Shown in pieces: positions 50,131-58,554 of a stretch of 64,000 nt of DNA. The stretch is taken from NCBI GenBank assembly GCA_963769715.1, contig CAVYNE010000022.1, positions 62,001 to 126,000 of the forward strand. The letters are read 5' to 3'. The number at the start of each line of letters is the position of its first letter. Position 1 is the first letter of the stretch. The position numbers and the translations under genes were made by a program. The notes under the pieces are model-generated. The model saw only the letters and a program-made list of their open reading frames with translations, was not told the DNA's origin and did no database searches. Source of the stretch: Palsa-504 sp963769715. GTDB lineage: Bacteria; Actinomycetota; Actinomycetes; Streptosporangiales; Streptosporangiaceae.

Positions 50131-51231
50131 ATGGGGATACGCAAGTCGCGGGCGGCCGTCGTGCGGGCCCTGGCGGGCCTGCTGCCGCTGACCGCGATAG
50201 CCGTGGCGCTGGCGTCATGCGGCCACGGTACGCCGACGACGCTTGCTCCGGCCCATGCCTCCGGCCGGGCGGCATCGCCGTCTGCGGCCGGGCGGCACCC
50301 GGCCACGGAGCAGCACCCGGGGACGACCGCCGGCTCAGGCCAGCGGGCGGGCGGTCCGCTGCCCGCCCCCGCCAGGCTGGCGCCGTTCGGGAGCCTCGCG
50401 TCGGCCAGAGAAGGCGCCTGGAGCCCGGCCGGCCGCGCGGTCGGCGGCGTGCGCGCGGTCTACCAGTCCACCCTCGTCCCGCCTGGCGGCACGCAGCCGG
50501 CCGGGATCGCGTGGATGGACACCCGCCTGCTGACCGCCCGGCTGTACTCCGGGTCGAAGAGCCCCGGCGGGGGGCCGTACCGGTACACCGCGCCGATCCA
50601 GCCGGCCCAGGCCGCCACGCTGGTGGCCGCGTTCAACGGCGGTTTCATGATGCCCGCGGCGGGCGGCGGCTACTACACGCAAGGCCGCACGATCGACCCG
50701 CTACGGCGGGGGGCCGCCTCCCTGGTGATCTACGCCGATGGCAGCGTCGCCGTCGGGGCCTGGGGCAGTGACGTGCGGATGACACCGAACGTGGTGGGCG
50801 TTCGGCAGAACCTCGTCCCGCTGGTGGCCGCCGGGCGCCCGACGCCCCAGGCGGCGAGCTGGGACTGGCAGGCGTGGGGGGCAACGTGCGGCGCGGTTTC
50901 GTGCGCGTCCTCGGTCCCCGGCATCGAGTCCCAGTGGCGTTCCGGGCTCGGCGTCACCGCCGACGGAGCCCTGGTCTACGCCGCCGGGCCGGACCTGGAC
51001 CCGCTGCAGCTCGCGCAGCTTCTCGTGCGCGCCGGTGCCGTGCGGGGCATGCAGCTCGACATCAACCCCAACTGGCCCGATTTCGTCAGCTACGCCCCCC
51101 GGGCGGGCGCCCTGGCCGCACCCTCCAACGGCCGCAAGCTGCTCTCCTCGACCGTGCAGGGCCCGTCGACCTTCTTCGAGTCCTGGTGGGCGCGCGACTT
51201 CATCACACTGTCGGCCCGCCCCGTCCGCTGA
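50131..51231 (+). CDS. Phosphodiester glycosidase family lipoprotein (NAGPA domain)
   Basis: A 366-residue protein starting MGIRKSRAAVVRALAGLLPL, with lipobox LASC (Cys30), then a 60-residue disordered spacer and a NAGPA/DUF2233 domain (LVAAFNGGFMM, GGGYYTQGRTIDPLR, GLGVTADGALVYAAGPDLDPLQLAQLL, GAVRGMQLDINPNWPDFVSY). Related enzymes cleave N-acetylglucosamine phosphodiesters or are periplasmic hydrolases. Being surrounded by phosphate genes, it may release phosphorylated sugars outside the cell; that is inference. Confidence 0.85.
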   Translation: MGIRKSRAAVVRALAGLLPLTAIAVALASCGHGTPTTLAPAHASGRAASPSAAGRHPATEQHPGTTAGSGQRAGGPLPAPARLAPFGSLASAREGAWSPAGRAVGGVRAVYQSTLVPPGGTQPAGIAWMDTRLLTARLYSGSKSPGGGPYRYTAPIQPAQAATLVAAFNGGFMMPAAGGGYYTQGRTIDPLRRGAASLVIYADGSVAVGAWGSDVRMTPNVVGVRQNLVPLVAAGRPTPQAASWDWQAWGATCGAVSCASSVPGIESQWRSGLGVTADGALVYAAGPDLDPLQLAQLLVRAGAVRGMQLDINPNWPDFVSYAPRAGALAAPSNGRKLLSSTVQGPSTFFESWWARDFITLSARPVR

Positions 51232-51240
51232 CGGCGAGGT

Positions 51241-52383
51241 TCAGCTCAACAGGTGTGTCCCGCTGGGGCCGGTGACTTGCTGGAGCATGGTGAGGGCGAG
51301 TTGCCGGACCTGGACTGGCAGGGGCACGTAGCCGTTCGCGGCGGCGTAGGCCTGGCCGTCGTGGGTGAGCCAGTCCAGCATGGTGACCAGGGCCTGCCCG
51401 GTGGCCTGGTCGGGCTGATGGGTGTAGATCAGCGCCCAGCTGTAGCCGCTGATCGGGTAGCTGCTGGCGCCGGGCTGGTTGACGATGGAGAAGTCGGCCG
51501 GGGTGATGCCGGGTTTCTGGGCGGCGGCGGCGGCGACGGTCTGGGCGGACGGCAGGACGTAGTTTCCGGCCTGGTTGCGGATGGCGGCGAACGGCAGGAC
51601 CAGGCCCTGGGAATAGGCCTGCTCGATGTATCCGATGGAGAAGGGGGTGCGGAACACATCGGAGGTCACGCTGCCGTTGCCTTCGGCGCCTTCCCCGGCC
51701 GGCCAGGTCAGCGTCTTGCCGGTGCCGACCTTGGCCGCCCAGGCCGGTGAGACGCTGGACAGGTAGTTGCTGAAGATGTAGGTGGTGCCGCTGCCGTCGG
51801 AGCGGTGCACGACGGTGATCGACGCGGCCGGGAGCGGCAAACCCGGGTTGAGGGCGGTGATGGCCGGGTCGTTCCAGTGGGTGATCTGGCCGAGGAAGAT
51901 GGCCGCGAGGACCGGGCCGGTCAGGCGCAGCCGGGCGCCCGCGGGCAGGTCCAGGTGGTAGGCCACGCCTTCGGCGCCCAGGGCGTCGGGCACCTGGGTG
52001 ACCGGGCCTCCTTTGGCGGCGGCTAGCTCGCTGGCGTTCATGGGCACGTCGGAGGCGCCGAAATCGACCTGCCGGGCGCTGATCGCGGCGATGCCCGCGC
52101 TGCTGCCCACGGCGGAATAGTTCACGGTGACCGCAGGCTGCAGCTGATGGTACCGGGCGAAGGCCAGGGCGAAGAACGGGGCGACGTACGTGGAACCCGC
52201 CCCGGTGAGGGTGCCCGGCCCGCCGCTGGGGAGAGCGGTGGCCGCGGTGCTCGTGGCAGGCGTGGTGGTCGTGCTGCTGCAGGCGGCGAGGGCGAGGAGG
52301 ATGATCGCGGCGGCGGCGGCCCTGATGGCTGGGTGTCCTGTGTGGTGCGGCTGAGGGCCGGGCCCTGTGTTGTGCCCTGACAT
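51241..52383 (-). CDS. Second PstS-like substrate-binding lipoprotein in the arsenic module
   Basis: A 380-residue lipoprotein (lipobox LALAAC, Cys35). GAGSTYVAPFFALAFARYHQ, VDFGASDVPMNASELAA and HRSDGSGTTYIFSNYL are PstS phosphate contacts. It is divergent in sequence from the PstS at 44.4 kb. It is the third gene of an operon with the aquaglyceroporin and the flavoprotein (gaps 25 and 33 bp), so it may favour phosphate over arsenate or bind arsenate. No permease or ATPase is encoded with it. Confidence 0.9.
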   Translation of the reverse strand: MSGHNTGPGPQPHHTGHPAIRAAAAAIILLALAACSSTTTTPATSTAATALPSGGPGTLTGAGSTYVAPFFALAFARYHQLQPAVTVNYSAVGSSAGIAAISARQVDFGASDVPMNASELAAAKGGPVTQVPDALGAEGVAYHLDLPAGARLRLTGPVLAAIFLGQITHWNDPAITALNPGLPLPAASITVVHRSDGSGTTYIFSNYLSSVSPAWAAKVGTGKTLTWPAGEGAEGNGSVTSDVFRTPFSIGYIEQAYSQGLVLPFAAIRNQAGNYVLPSAQTVAAAAAQKPGITPADFSIVNQPGASSYPISGYSWALIYTHQPDQATGQALVTMLDWLTHDGQAYAAANGYVPLPVQVRQLALTMLQQVTGPSGTHLLS

Positions 52384-52416
52384 GGTTGTTCCTCTGCTTG
52401 AAGATCCGGGGCGGGG

Positions 52417-53814
52417 TTAGCGCCTCTGGGTGGCCCGGACCCACGCCTGGGCGCCCATCTGGACTGCTTCCCACGGGCTGCCAAGCGGCGGTGTGTAAGA
52501 CAGGTCCAGGTCGCTGACGGCGTCGACGGTCATGTTGCTGTAGATCGCGGTGGCGGCGATGTCGATCCGCTTGGCGATCTCGGCGTGCCGGTGCCCGAAC
52601 AGCTGCATGCCCAGCAGCCGCCCGGTGCCGCGGTCGCCGGTAACCCGCATGTGGATGCGGTGGCTGCCGGGGTAGTAGGCCTTGTGGTCATCGGCCTCGG
52701 ATCCGACGGTGACCGGGGCGAACCCGGCCGGGGCCGCTTCGTGATCCCGCAGCCCGGTCCGGGCAACGGCCTGGTCGAAGATCTTCACCACCTGGGTGCC
52801 CAGGCTGCCCGCGAACTCCCGGTGCCCGCCGAGCGCGTTCTCGCCCGCGACCCGGCCCTGCTTGTGCGCGGTGGTGCCCAGCGGCAGGTACGTTTCGCCG
52901 AGCAGCCGGTGATGGGTGATCACGCAGTCCCCGGCGGCGAACACATCCGGCAGCCCGGTCCGCATGCCGCGGTCGACGGCGATCGCGCCCCGGGCGCCGA
53001 GCCTGGCCCCGGCTTCGGCCGCCAGGGCGGTCTCGGGCCGCACCCCGACCACGACCAGCACCATGTCAGCCACGCGGCTCACGGCCGAGCCGTCAGCTGC
53101 AGTGGCCTGGACTTCTAGCCGCCCGGATGCGCCGGGCGGGGCCTTGCTGATGGCCTGGACGGTGGTGCCGGTCAGCACCTCCACGCCATGGGCGGCCAGC
53201 TCAGCGTGGACCAGCGCGCCCAGCTCCGGGTCGACGGTGGGCAGCACCTCGGCGAGCTGCTCCATCTGGGTGACCTGTAGGCCGCGGACGGTCAGCGCGT
53301 CGGCCATCTCCAGGCCGATGTACCCGGCGCCGACGATGACCGCGCTGGCGGGCGCGGCCTGCTCCAGGGTGGCCATGACGGCGAAGGTGTCGCCCATCGA
53401 GTGCAGCAGGTGCACCCCGTCATCGGGGCCGAGCGCATCGGGCCCGGCCAGGCCGCGGATCGGGGGCCGGACCGGGACCGCGCCGGTGCCGACGACGAGC
53501 TTGTCGTAGCCGAGCACTTCCTCGCCGCCCCCGGCGGAGGTGAGCAGGAGCTTGCGGCCAGCCACGTCGATGCGGCGCGCGGTGGTGTCCGGCCGCAGCC
53601 GCATCCCGGCGGCTTCCAGGTCGGCGAGGCTGCGGTGGGCCAGGTTGCGCCAGTGGGTGACCTCACCGGACAGGTAGTAGGGGATGCCGCAGATGGAGAA
53701 GTTCGGGTAGGCGTCCTCAAGGACCACCGTGACATCGGCGGCCGGGTCGAGCTCGCGGGCCCGCAGGGCCGCGCTGATCCCGGCGTCGCTGCCGCCGATC
53801 ATGACCAGGTGCAT
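52417..53814 (-). CDS. CoA-disulfide-reductase-like FAD/NAD(P)H oxidoreductase
   Basis: About 465 residues from the ATG at 53814 (GAGGGAG upstream). FAD site VMIGGSDAGISAALRARELDP, active-site cysteine in NFSICGIPYYLSGEV (Cys42), NAD site SAVIVGAGYIGLEMADAL, GVRPETALAAEAG and the FAD-closing VFAAGDC are all present, followed by the dimerisation domain. The Cys42 motif is that of CoA-disulfide or persulfide reductases. It is the middle gene of the arsenic operon and is 1.6 kb from the MBL-rhodanese gene, so either thiol-disulfide balance or persulfide reduction is possible. Confidence 0.88.
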   Translation of the reverse strand: MHLVMIGGSDAGISAALRARELDPAADVTVVLEDAYPNFSICGIPYYLSGEVTHWRNLAHRSLADLEAAGMRLRPDTTARRIDVAGRKLLLTSAGGGEEVLGYDKLVVGTGAVPVRPPIRGLAGPDALGPDDGVHLLHSMGDTFAVMATLEQAAPASAVIVGAGYIGLEMADALTVRGLQVTQMEQLAEVLPTVDPELGALVHAELAAHGVEVLTGTTVQAISKAPPGASGRLEVQATAADGSAVSRVADMVLVVVGVRPETALAAEAGARLGARGAIAVDRGMRTGLPDVFAAGDCVITHHRLLGETYLPLGTTAHKQGRVAGENALGGHREFAGSLGTQVVKIFDQAVARTGLRDHEAAPAGFAPVTVGSEADDHKAYYPGSHRIHMRVTGDRGTGRLLGMQLFGHRHAEIAKRIDIAATAIYSNMTVDAVSDLDLSYTPPLGSPWEAVQMGAQAWVRATQRR

Positions 53815-53839
53815 GGCAGGGCTCCCTCTGGGTGTCTGG

Positions 53840-54634
53840 TCAAAGAGACTGGACCGGGCCGGGCGGCCGGTCCGCGGACGGCGAGGCGCCGTCATGCGCT
53901 GCCCGTGAGGGTGCATGCCCGGCGCTGTGGGGGAAGATGATGTCGGCGGCGTCGGCGGGCGTGAGGGCGGGGTACAGCGCCTTGATGATCCCGGCGGCGG
54001 CGATGCCGCCGAGGGCCTGCGCGGCGATGAAGGGCGGCACCGAGGACGGGGCGATGCCCGCGAAGGTGGCCGAGAACATCCGGCCGATGGTGATGGCCGG
54101 GTTGGCGAAGCTGGTCGAGGAGGTGAAGAAATACGCCGCGCCGATGTAGGCGCCCACGGCGGCCGGGGCGGACCGGCTGCGTCCGGACCGGGCCAGCGCG
54201 AAGATCACCAGCAGCAGCCCGGCAGTGGCGATGACCTCGGACAGGAAGTGCGCAGGAGTGGCCCGGTGCTTGGCGGAGATGGTGACCGCGGGCAGCGCGA
54301 ACAGCAGGTTCGCCGCCACCGCCCCGGCGATGCACCCGGCCACCTGCGCCGGGAGATACGCTGCGGCGTCCCGCCAGGACAGCCCGCCGAAGGCGGCATC
54401 GACGAAGGACACCACCGGGTTGAAGTGACCGCCGGAGACCGGGCCGAACATCAAGATGATCGCGAACAGCCCGGCCGCGGTCGCCGCCGCGTTCTCAAAC
54501 AGCTGCAGCCCGGTCTGGCCCGGCGACAGCCGCTGCGCGGCGATCCCGGAGCCGATCACCACCGCGGCCAGGAACGCGCTGCCCAGGAACTCGGCGGTCA
54601 GCCGGCGCCATAGCAGGACGGGTGCACTGGTCAC
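53840..54634 (-). CDS. Aquaglyceroporin (AqpS-like, arsenite channel)
   Basis: A 264-residue MIP-family channel with six helices and two pore motifs, NPV in GHFNPVVSFVDAAFGG and NPA in FANPAITIGRMFSATF. The change of the first NPA to NPV and the ars context resemble AqpS of Sinorhizobium, which lets arsenite leave the cell. No ArsB or Acr3 pump is in the window, so this channel is the probable exit. It starts at GTG 54634, divergent from arsR-arsC; the tail is disordered. Confidence 0.85.
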   Translation of the reverse strand: MTSAPVLLWRRLTAEFLGSAFLAAVVIGSGIAAQRLSPGQTGLQLFENAAATAAGLFAIILMFGPVSGGHFNPVVSFVDAAFGGLSWRDAAAYLPAQVAGCIAGAVAANLLFALPAVTISAKHRATPAHFLSEVIATAGLLLVIFALARSGRSRSAPAAVGAYIGAAYFFTSSTSFANPAITIGRMFSATFAGIAPSSVPPFIAAQALGGIAAAGIIKALYPALTPADAADIIFPHSAGHAPSRAAHDGASPSADRPPGPVQSL

Positions 54635-54640
54635 GCCGTC

Positions 54641-54681
54641 ATCTTGACAGAGGAAGATAGCTCAGTCAAGATTGAATCAAT
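54641..54681. promoter_or_regulatory. arsR-arsC promoter and operator
   Basis: TTGACA (54644-54649), a 17-bp spacer and CAAGAT (54667-54672) end 7 bp before the ATG at 54680, predicting a leaderless mRNA. The same stretch contains an 8-bp inverted repeat ATCTTGAC/GTCAAGAT (54641-54648 and 54665-54672) and the palindrome ATTGA-A-TCAAT (54671-54681), both reminiscent of ArsR operators. It also lies upstream of the divergent aquaglyceroporin gene. Confidence 0.6.
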
Positions 54682-55357
54682 GTTTCCTGAGCCGACCTCG
54701 GACCTGGCCCGGCGTGTTACCGTGCACGCCGCGCTCGCCGACCCTGCCCGGCTGCAGATCACCGACACGCTGCTGGCAGGGGACGCGTCCCCCTCCGAGC
54801 TGGCCGCCATGCTGGCTATGCCGTCGAACCTGCTGGCGCACCACCTGCACGTGCTGGAACAGGCCGGGATCATCACCCGGCGCCGGTCTGAAGGCGACCG
54901 CCGCCGCACCTACCTGCAGCTGATCCCCGGCGCCCTGGACCCGCTGGCCGCCCCGACAGCCCGCGCGGCGCTGCGGGTGCTGTTCGTCTGCACCGCCAAC
55001 TCCGCGCGCTCGCACCTGGCCGCAGCGCTGTGGCGCCGGGCCAGCAACGTCCCGGCGGTATCGGCCGGAACGCATCCCGCAGCGGCGATTGATCCCGGCG
55101 CCATCGCCGCCGCCCGACGCCACCGCCTGCCGCTGCCCCGGCTGCGGCCCCGGCACATCGGCGACGTCCGGCAAGACGGCGACCTCGTTATCACCGTGTG
55201 CGACCTGGCCCACGAGGAACTCGGCGAGGCCCTGGCCGTGCACTGGTCCATCCCGGACCCGGTGCCGGCCGGCGACCCGGGCAACTTCGACGCGGCGCTG
55301 GCTCAGCTAGCCGACCGCGTCGGGCGCCTGGCGCCGCGCCTGGCGGCCATCTCCTGA
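54680..55357 (+). CDS. ArsR-type regulator fused to a low-molecular-weight-phosphatase arsenate reductase
   Basis: About 225 residues. The first 85 form an ArsR winged helix (LADPARLQITDTLLAGDASPSELAAMLAMPSNLLAHHLHVLEQAGIITRR). The rest is an LMW-phosphatase fold with the CX5R loop in LFVCTANSARSHLAAALW, an ITVCDLAHEELG segment and the DP motif in WSIPDPV, as in mycothiol-dependent arsenate reductases. The usual ArsR arsenite site (ELCVCDL) is absent, so sensing may use the reductase cysteines. The ATG at 54680 is preferred over the upstream TTG, which is part of the -35 element. Confidence 0.88.
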   Translation: MFPEPTSDLARRVTVHAALADPARLQITDTLLAGDASPSELAAMLAMPSNLLAHHLHVLEQAGIITRRRSEGDRRRTYLQLIPGALDPLAAPTARAALRVLFVCTANSARSHLAAALWRRASNVPAVSAGTHPAAAIDPGAIAAARRHRLPLPRLRPRHIGDVRQDGDLVITVCDLAHEELGEALAVHWSIPDPVPAGDPGNFDAALAQLADRVGRLAPRLAAIS

Positions 55358-55401
55358 CCCGGGCAACCCCGCTGGATCCGCCGGGCTTACGGTCGCACTG
55401 G

Positions 55402-56802
55402 TTATCTCGCCGCCGCGTGCGGCAGGCGGCTGTCGATCGGCAGGCCCGCGCGGGCGGCCCGGTCGTACTCGTCGTCGACCGTGACGACGCTCCGGCCCGC
55501 GGCGTCCAGGAACGACGCGGCGACCGAGGCGCGATATCCCGCCTCGCAGTGCACCCAGACCTCGCCCTCGGGTACCTCGGTCAGGCGGGCGGGCAGCTGA
55601 TGCAAGGGAATGTGGGCGGCGCCGCTGATGTGGGACTGAGCCCACTCCTGGTCGCGGCGGACGTCCAGGATGACCACCGCACGGTGGTGACGGACCGATT
55701 CCAGGTCGGCGAAGTCCGCGACGGGATAGCTGCGCAGGGCCCGGTCGCCGGCCCAGTCACCCGGGTGCCCGGTGGCGGCCGCGGCGGGGCGGTCGATGCC
55801 GATCCGCACCAGCTCGCGCTGGGCCTCGGCGACCTGCTCGGGAGTCTGGCCCAGCAGGGTCAGCGGCGTGCCCCAGGGGATCAGCCAGCCCAGGTAGGTG
55901 GCGAAGCTGCCGTCCAGGTCGAAGCTGAGGGTCCCGGCCACGTGCCCGGCGGCGAACGCCCGGCGGGCTCGCAGGTCCACCACCCACTCTCCCGCGTCGA
56001 TGCGCCGCCTCAGCTCAGCGGCGTCGGCGCGGCGCGGCGGGGACAGGTCCGCATCCGAAGGCCCGGCCGCGTTGGCCGGGCCCATGTGCGCGTAGTAGGC
56101 GGGGAAGACGTCGAGCCCGGCGAGCAGCTCGCTCACGTACCGGTCCTCCGCCAGGATCAGCACCGGGTTGACGCGCCGCTCCCGGCCGATCGTCGAGGAG
56201 GTGCCCTCGGCCTGGGTCGCCGAGCAGAAGCTGCCGAACCCGTGGGTGGGATAAACCTCCGCGTCCTGCGGCAGCTCGGCGGCCAGGCGGCGCGCCGAGG
56301 CGAACTGGGCGTGCGCCAGTTCCACGGCGTGGACACGGCCGAGCAGGTCCGGCCGCCCGGTCGAGCCGTACAACAGCGACCCGCCGGTGAACACCGCGTG
56401 CGGGTGACCGGCGGCCTCCAGCGCATACGACAGGTGGGTGAAGGTGTGCCCCGGGGTGGCCAGCACCCGGATCCGCATTACCGGGCTGGCCTCGATGACG
56501 TCCCCGTCGGCGACCGGCACCCGGTCAAAGGCCACCTCATCGGCCGCGTTGACGTGGTAGGCCGCCCCGGTGGCGAGCGCCAGCGCCAGCCCGCCGGTCA
56601 CATAGTCGTTGTGCAGGTGGGTCTCGAAGACGTGGGTAATCCGCAGCCCGCGGGCCGCGGCCAGGGCCAGCACCCGGTCGATGTCCCGCTGCGGGTCGAT
56701 GACCAGGGCGACCTCCCCGTCATGCACGAGGTAACTCCGGTCGCCCAGCGCGGGCGTGTCGATGGCCACGACCTCGACGCGGGATCCTGCCGTGGTACTC
56801 AT
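55402..56802 (-). CDS. MBL-fold hydrolase with two rhodanese domains (persulfide dioxygenase-sulfurtransferase, CstB-like)
   Basis: A 466-residue protein from the ATG at 56802. The metallo-beta-lactamase domain shows FETHLHNDYVTGG, TPGHTFTHLSY and HGFGSFC, the ETHE1/persulfide-dioxygenase pattern. A first rhodanese domain (about 260-345) lacks the catalytic cysteine. A second (about 370-450) has HCEAGYRASV with the active cysteine. This MBL-pseudorhodanese-rhodanese order is that of CstB, which oxidises low-molecular-weight persulfides to thiosulfate/sulfite. A CstR-type operator lies 34 bp upstream of its start. Confidence 0.88.
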   Translation of the reverse strand: MSTTAGSRVEVVAIDTPALGDRSYLVHDGEVALVIDPQRDIDRVLALAAARGLRITHVFETHLHNDYVTGGLALALATGAAYHVNAADEVAFDRVPVADGDVIEASPVMRIRVLATPGHTFTHLSYALEAAGHPHAVFTGGSLLYGSTGRPDLLGRVHAVELAHAQFASARRLAAELPQDAEVYPTHGFGSFCSATQAEGTSSTIGRERRVNPVLILAEDRYVSELLAGLDVFPAYYAHMGPANAAGPSDADLSPPRRADAAELRRRIDAGEWVVDLRARRAFAAGHVAGTLSFDLDGSFATYLGWLIPWGTPLTLLGQTPEQVAEAQRELVRIGIDRPAAAATGHPGDWAGDRALRSYPVADFADLESVRHHRAVVILDVRRDQEWAQSHISGAAHIPLHQLPARLTEVPEGEVWVHCEAGYRASVAASFLDAAGRSVVTVDDEYDRAARAGLPIDSRLPHAAAR

Positions 56803-56835
56803 GGCACTGCTCCTTCCCCGCCTACCCCGCAAGGT

Positions 56836-56851
56836 ATACCCTAGGGGGTAT
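56836..56851. promoter_or_regulatory. CstR/CsoR-type operator, left site
   Basis: ATACCCTAGGGGGTAT is a G/C-tract inverted repeat typical of CsoR-family operators. It lies between the divergent MBL-rhodanese and FeS/NrfD genes and is identical at 15 of 16 positions to the site upstream of the CstR-like gene. Confidence 0.82.
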
Positions 56852-56994
56852 CAACTCAAATGTAAGGCTTAGCGGCCGACTATGCAACCACCTCGGCCGG
56901 CCCGCGCCCGGGCGCTGTGGCCGACAAAATTCCTGGTACTCATACCAGAACACGCAGGCTATCTAGCTGCGCCCGGCTCGGCATACGGTGATGT

Positions 56995-58524
56995 ATGCCT
57001 GTTTCCGATCTGCCCCCGCCGCGCTGGGTCAAGGTGCTTGACCAGAGCAGGTGCATCGGGTGCCATGCGTGCACCACCGCGTGCAAGAGCGAGAACGAGG
57101 TGCCGGTCGGGGTGACGCGGACCTACGTCAAGTCCGTGGATGTCGGGGTGTTCCCGCAGGTCCGCCGGGCGTTCCAGGTGACCAGGTGCAACCAGTGCGA
57201 GGACGCGCCGTGCGTGGCCGCGTGCCCGACCCGGGCCATGTACCGGCGCGAGGACGGCATCGTCGACTTCGACAAGAGCATCTGCATCGGCTGCAAGGCC
57301 TGCATGGCCGCCTGCCCGTACGACGCGATCTTCATCAACCCCGAGGACCACTCGGCGGAGAAGTGCAACCTGTGCGCGCACCGCCTGGATATGGGCCTCG
57401 AGCCGGCCTGCGTCACCGTCTGCCCCACCGAGGCGATCCTCGTCGGCGACCTGAACGACCCCGCGTCCAAGGCCGCGCAGATGATCAACCGCGAGGCGGT
57501 CCAGGTCCGCAAGCCCGAGAAGGACACCCGGCCCAGCGTCTTTTACAAGGGCGCCCACGAGGCCACGCTGGATCCGCTGGCGGCCAGGCAACCCGACGGC
57601 GGGCTGTTCGCGTGGGCCACCCAGGGCGCGCCGGATCCGCAGCTCATAACGTCGGGTCACCCGGGCCGGACCGTCTCCTCCGCGGCCGCGCTGCTGTCCT
57701 ACGACGTACCGCACACCGCGCCGTGGGGCTGGCGGGTCAGCCTGTACACCTGGACCAAATCCGTCGCCGCCGGCGCCTTCGCGGTGCCGGTCGCGCTCGC
57801 CTTCGCCGGCCTCCTGGGCTGGGGGAACGACGCGGTGCGCTGGGCCGCGCCGCTGCTGGCGCTGGCGTTCCTGACGGCGACCGGCGCGCTGCTGATCGCC
57901 GACCTGAAGCACCCGATGCGGTTCTACCTGATCTTCACCCGGCATCACTGGCGGAGCTGGCTGGTGCGCGGGTCGGTCATCCTCGGCGGCTACGGCGGGG
58001 CCGTGGCCCTGTACCTGGTGGCGGCGCTGGCCGGCGCCACGGCCGCCCGGCAGGTCCTGGGCGGCCTGGGGCTGCCGCTCGCGCTCGCCGCCGCCGTCTA
58101 CACCGCGTACCTGTTCGCGCAGGCCAAGGCGCGCGACATGTGGCAGAGCCCGCTGCTGGCGCCGCACCTGGCCGTGCAGGCGGCGCTGGCGGGCGCCGCG
58201 GCCATGCTGCCGCTGCTGGCGTGGCTGGCGCCGGGGCGCCCAGTAACCGCCGACGAAGTGATCGTGGCCGTCGCCGCCGCCGCCCACCTGGCCCTGGTCG
58301 CGGGCGAGATCACGCTGCCGCACGTCACCGCCCACGCCCGCCTCGCCGTGCACGAGCTGACGCGGGGCAGGCACCGGCACCCGTTCGGCCTGGGCATGCT
58401 CTTGATCGCGGTGGCGGTCGCGGCACCCTGGATCGGGACCCTGGCCACCCCGCTCGCGCTGGCCGGGCTGCTCGCCTATGAGCACGCCTACGTGCAGGCC
58501 GGCCAGTCCGTCCCGCTCGCCTAG
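56995..58524 (+). CDS. Fused FeS electron-transfer / NrfD-type membrane subunit of a molybdoenzyme
   Basis: A 509-residue protein. Residues 1-185 hold four [4Fe-4S] cysteine sets (C20-x2-C23-x2-C26-x3-C30; CNQCEDAPCVAACP; CIGCKACMAACP; CNLCAHRLDMGLEPACVTVCP). Residues about 240-505 form an NrfD/PsrC-like eight-helix quinone-interacting domain (TWTKSVAAGAFAVPVALAF, DLKHPMRFYLIFTRHHWRSWLVRG). Normally these are two genes (B and C subunits). It anchors the molybdopterin subunit encoded next and links it to the quinone pool. Confidence 0.9.
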   Translation: MPVSDLPPPRWVKVLDQSRCIGCHACTTACKSENEVPVGVTRTYVKSVDVGVFPQVRRAFQVTRCNQCEDAPCVAACPTRAMYRREDGIVDFDKSICIGCKACMAACPYDAIFINPEDHSAEKCNLCAHRLDMGLEPACVTVCPTEAILVGDLNDPASKAAQMINREAVQVRKPEKDTRPSVFYKGAHEATLDPLAARQPDGGLFAWATQGAPDPQLITSGHPGRTVSSAAALLSYDVPHTAPWGWRVSLYTWTKSVAAGAFAVPVALAFAGLLGWGNDAVRWAAPLLALAFLTATGALLIADLKHPMRFYLIFTRHHWRSWLVRGSVILGGYGGAVALYLVAALAGATAARQVLGGLGLPLALAAAVYTAYLFAQAKARDMWQSPLLAPHLAVQAALAGAAAMLPLLAWLAPGRPVTADEVIVAVAAAAHLALVAGEITLPHVTAHARLAVHELTRGRHRHPFGLGMLLIAVAVAAPWIGTLATPLALAGLLAYEHAYVQAGQSVPLA

Positions 58525-58554
58525 CCCTGCTCACCTGATTGGGAGGTCGGTTAC

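Noticed and set aside
54644..54679. TTG start for the ArsR-ArsC fusion
   Set aside because: The TTG is part of a TTGACA -35 element and the operator repeats would become coding; the ATG at 54680 fits better.
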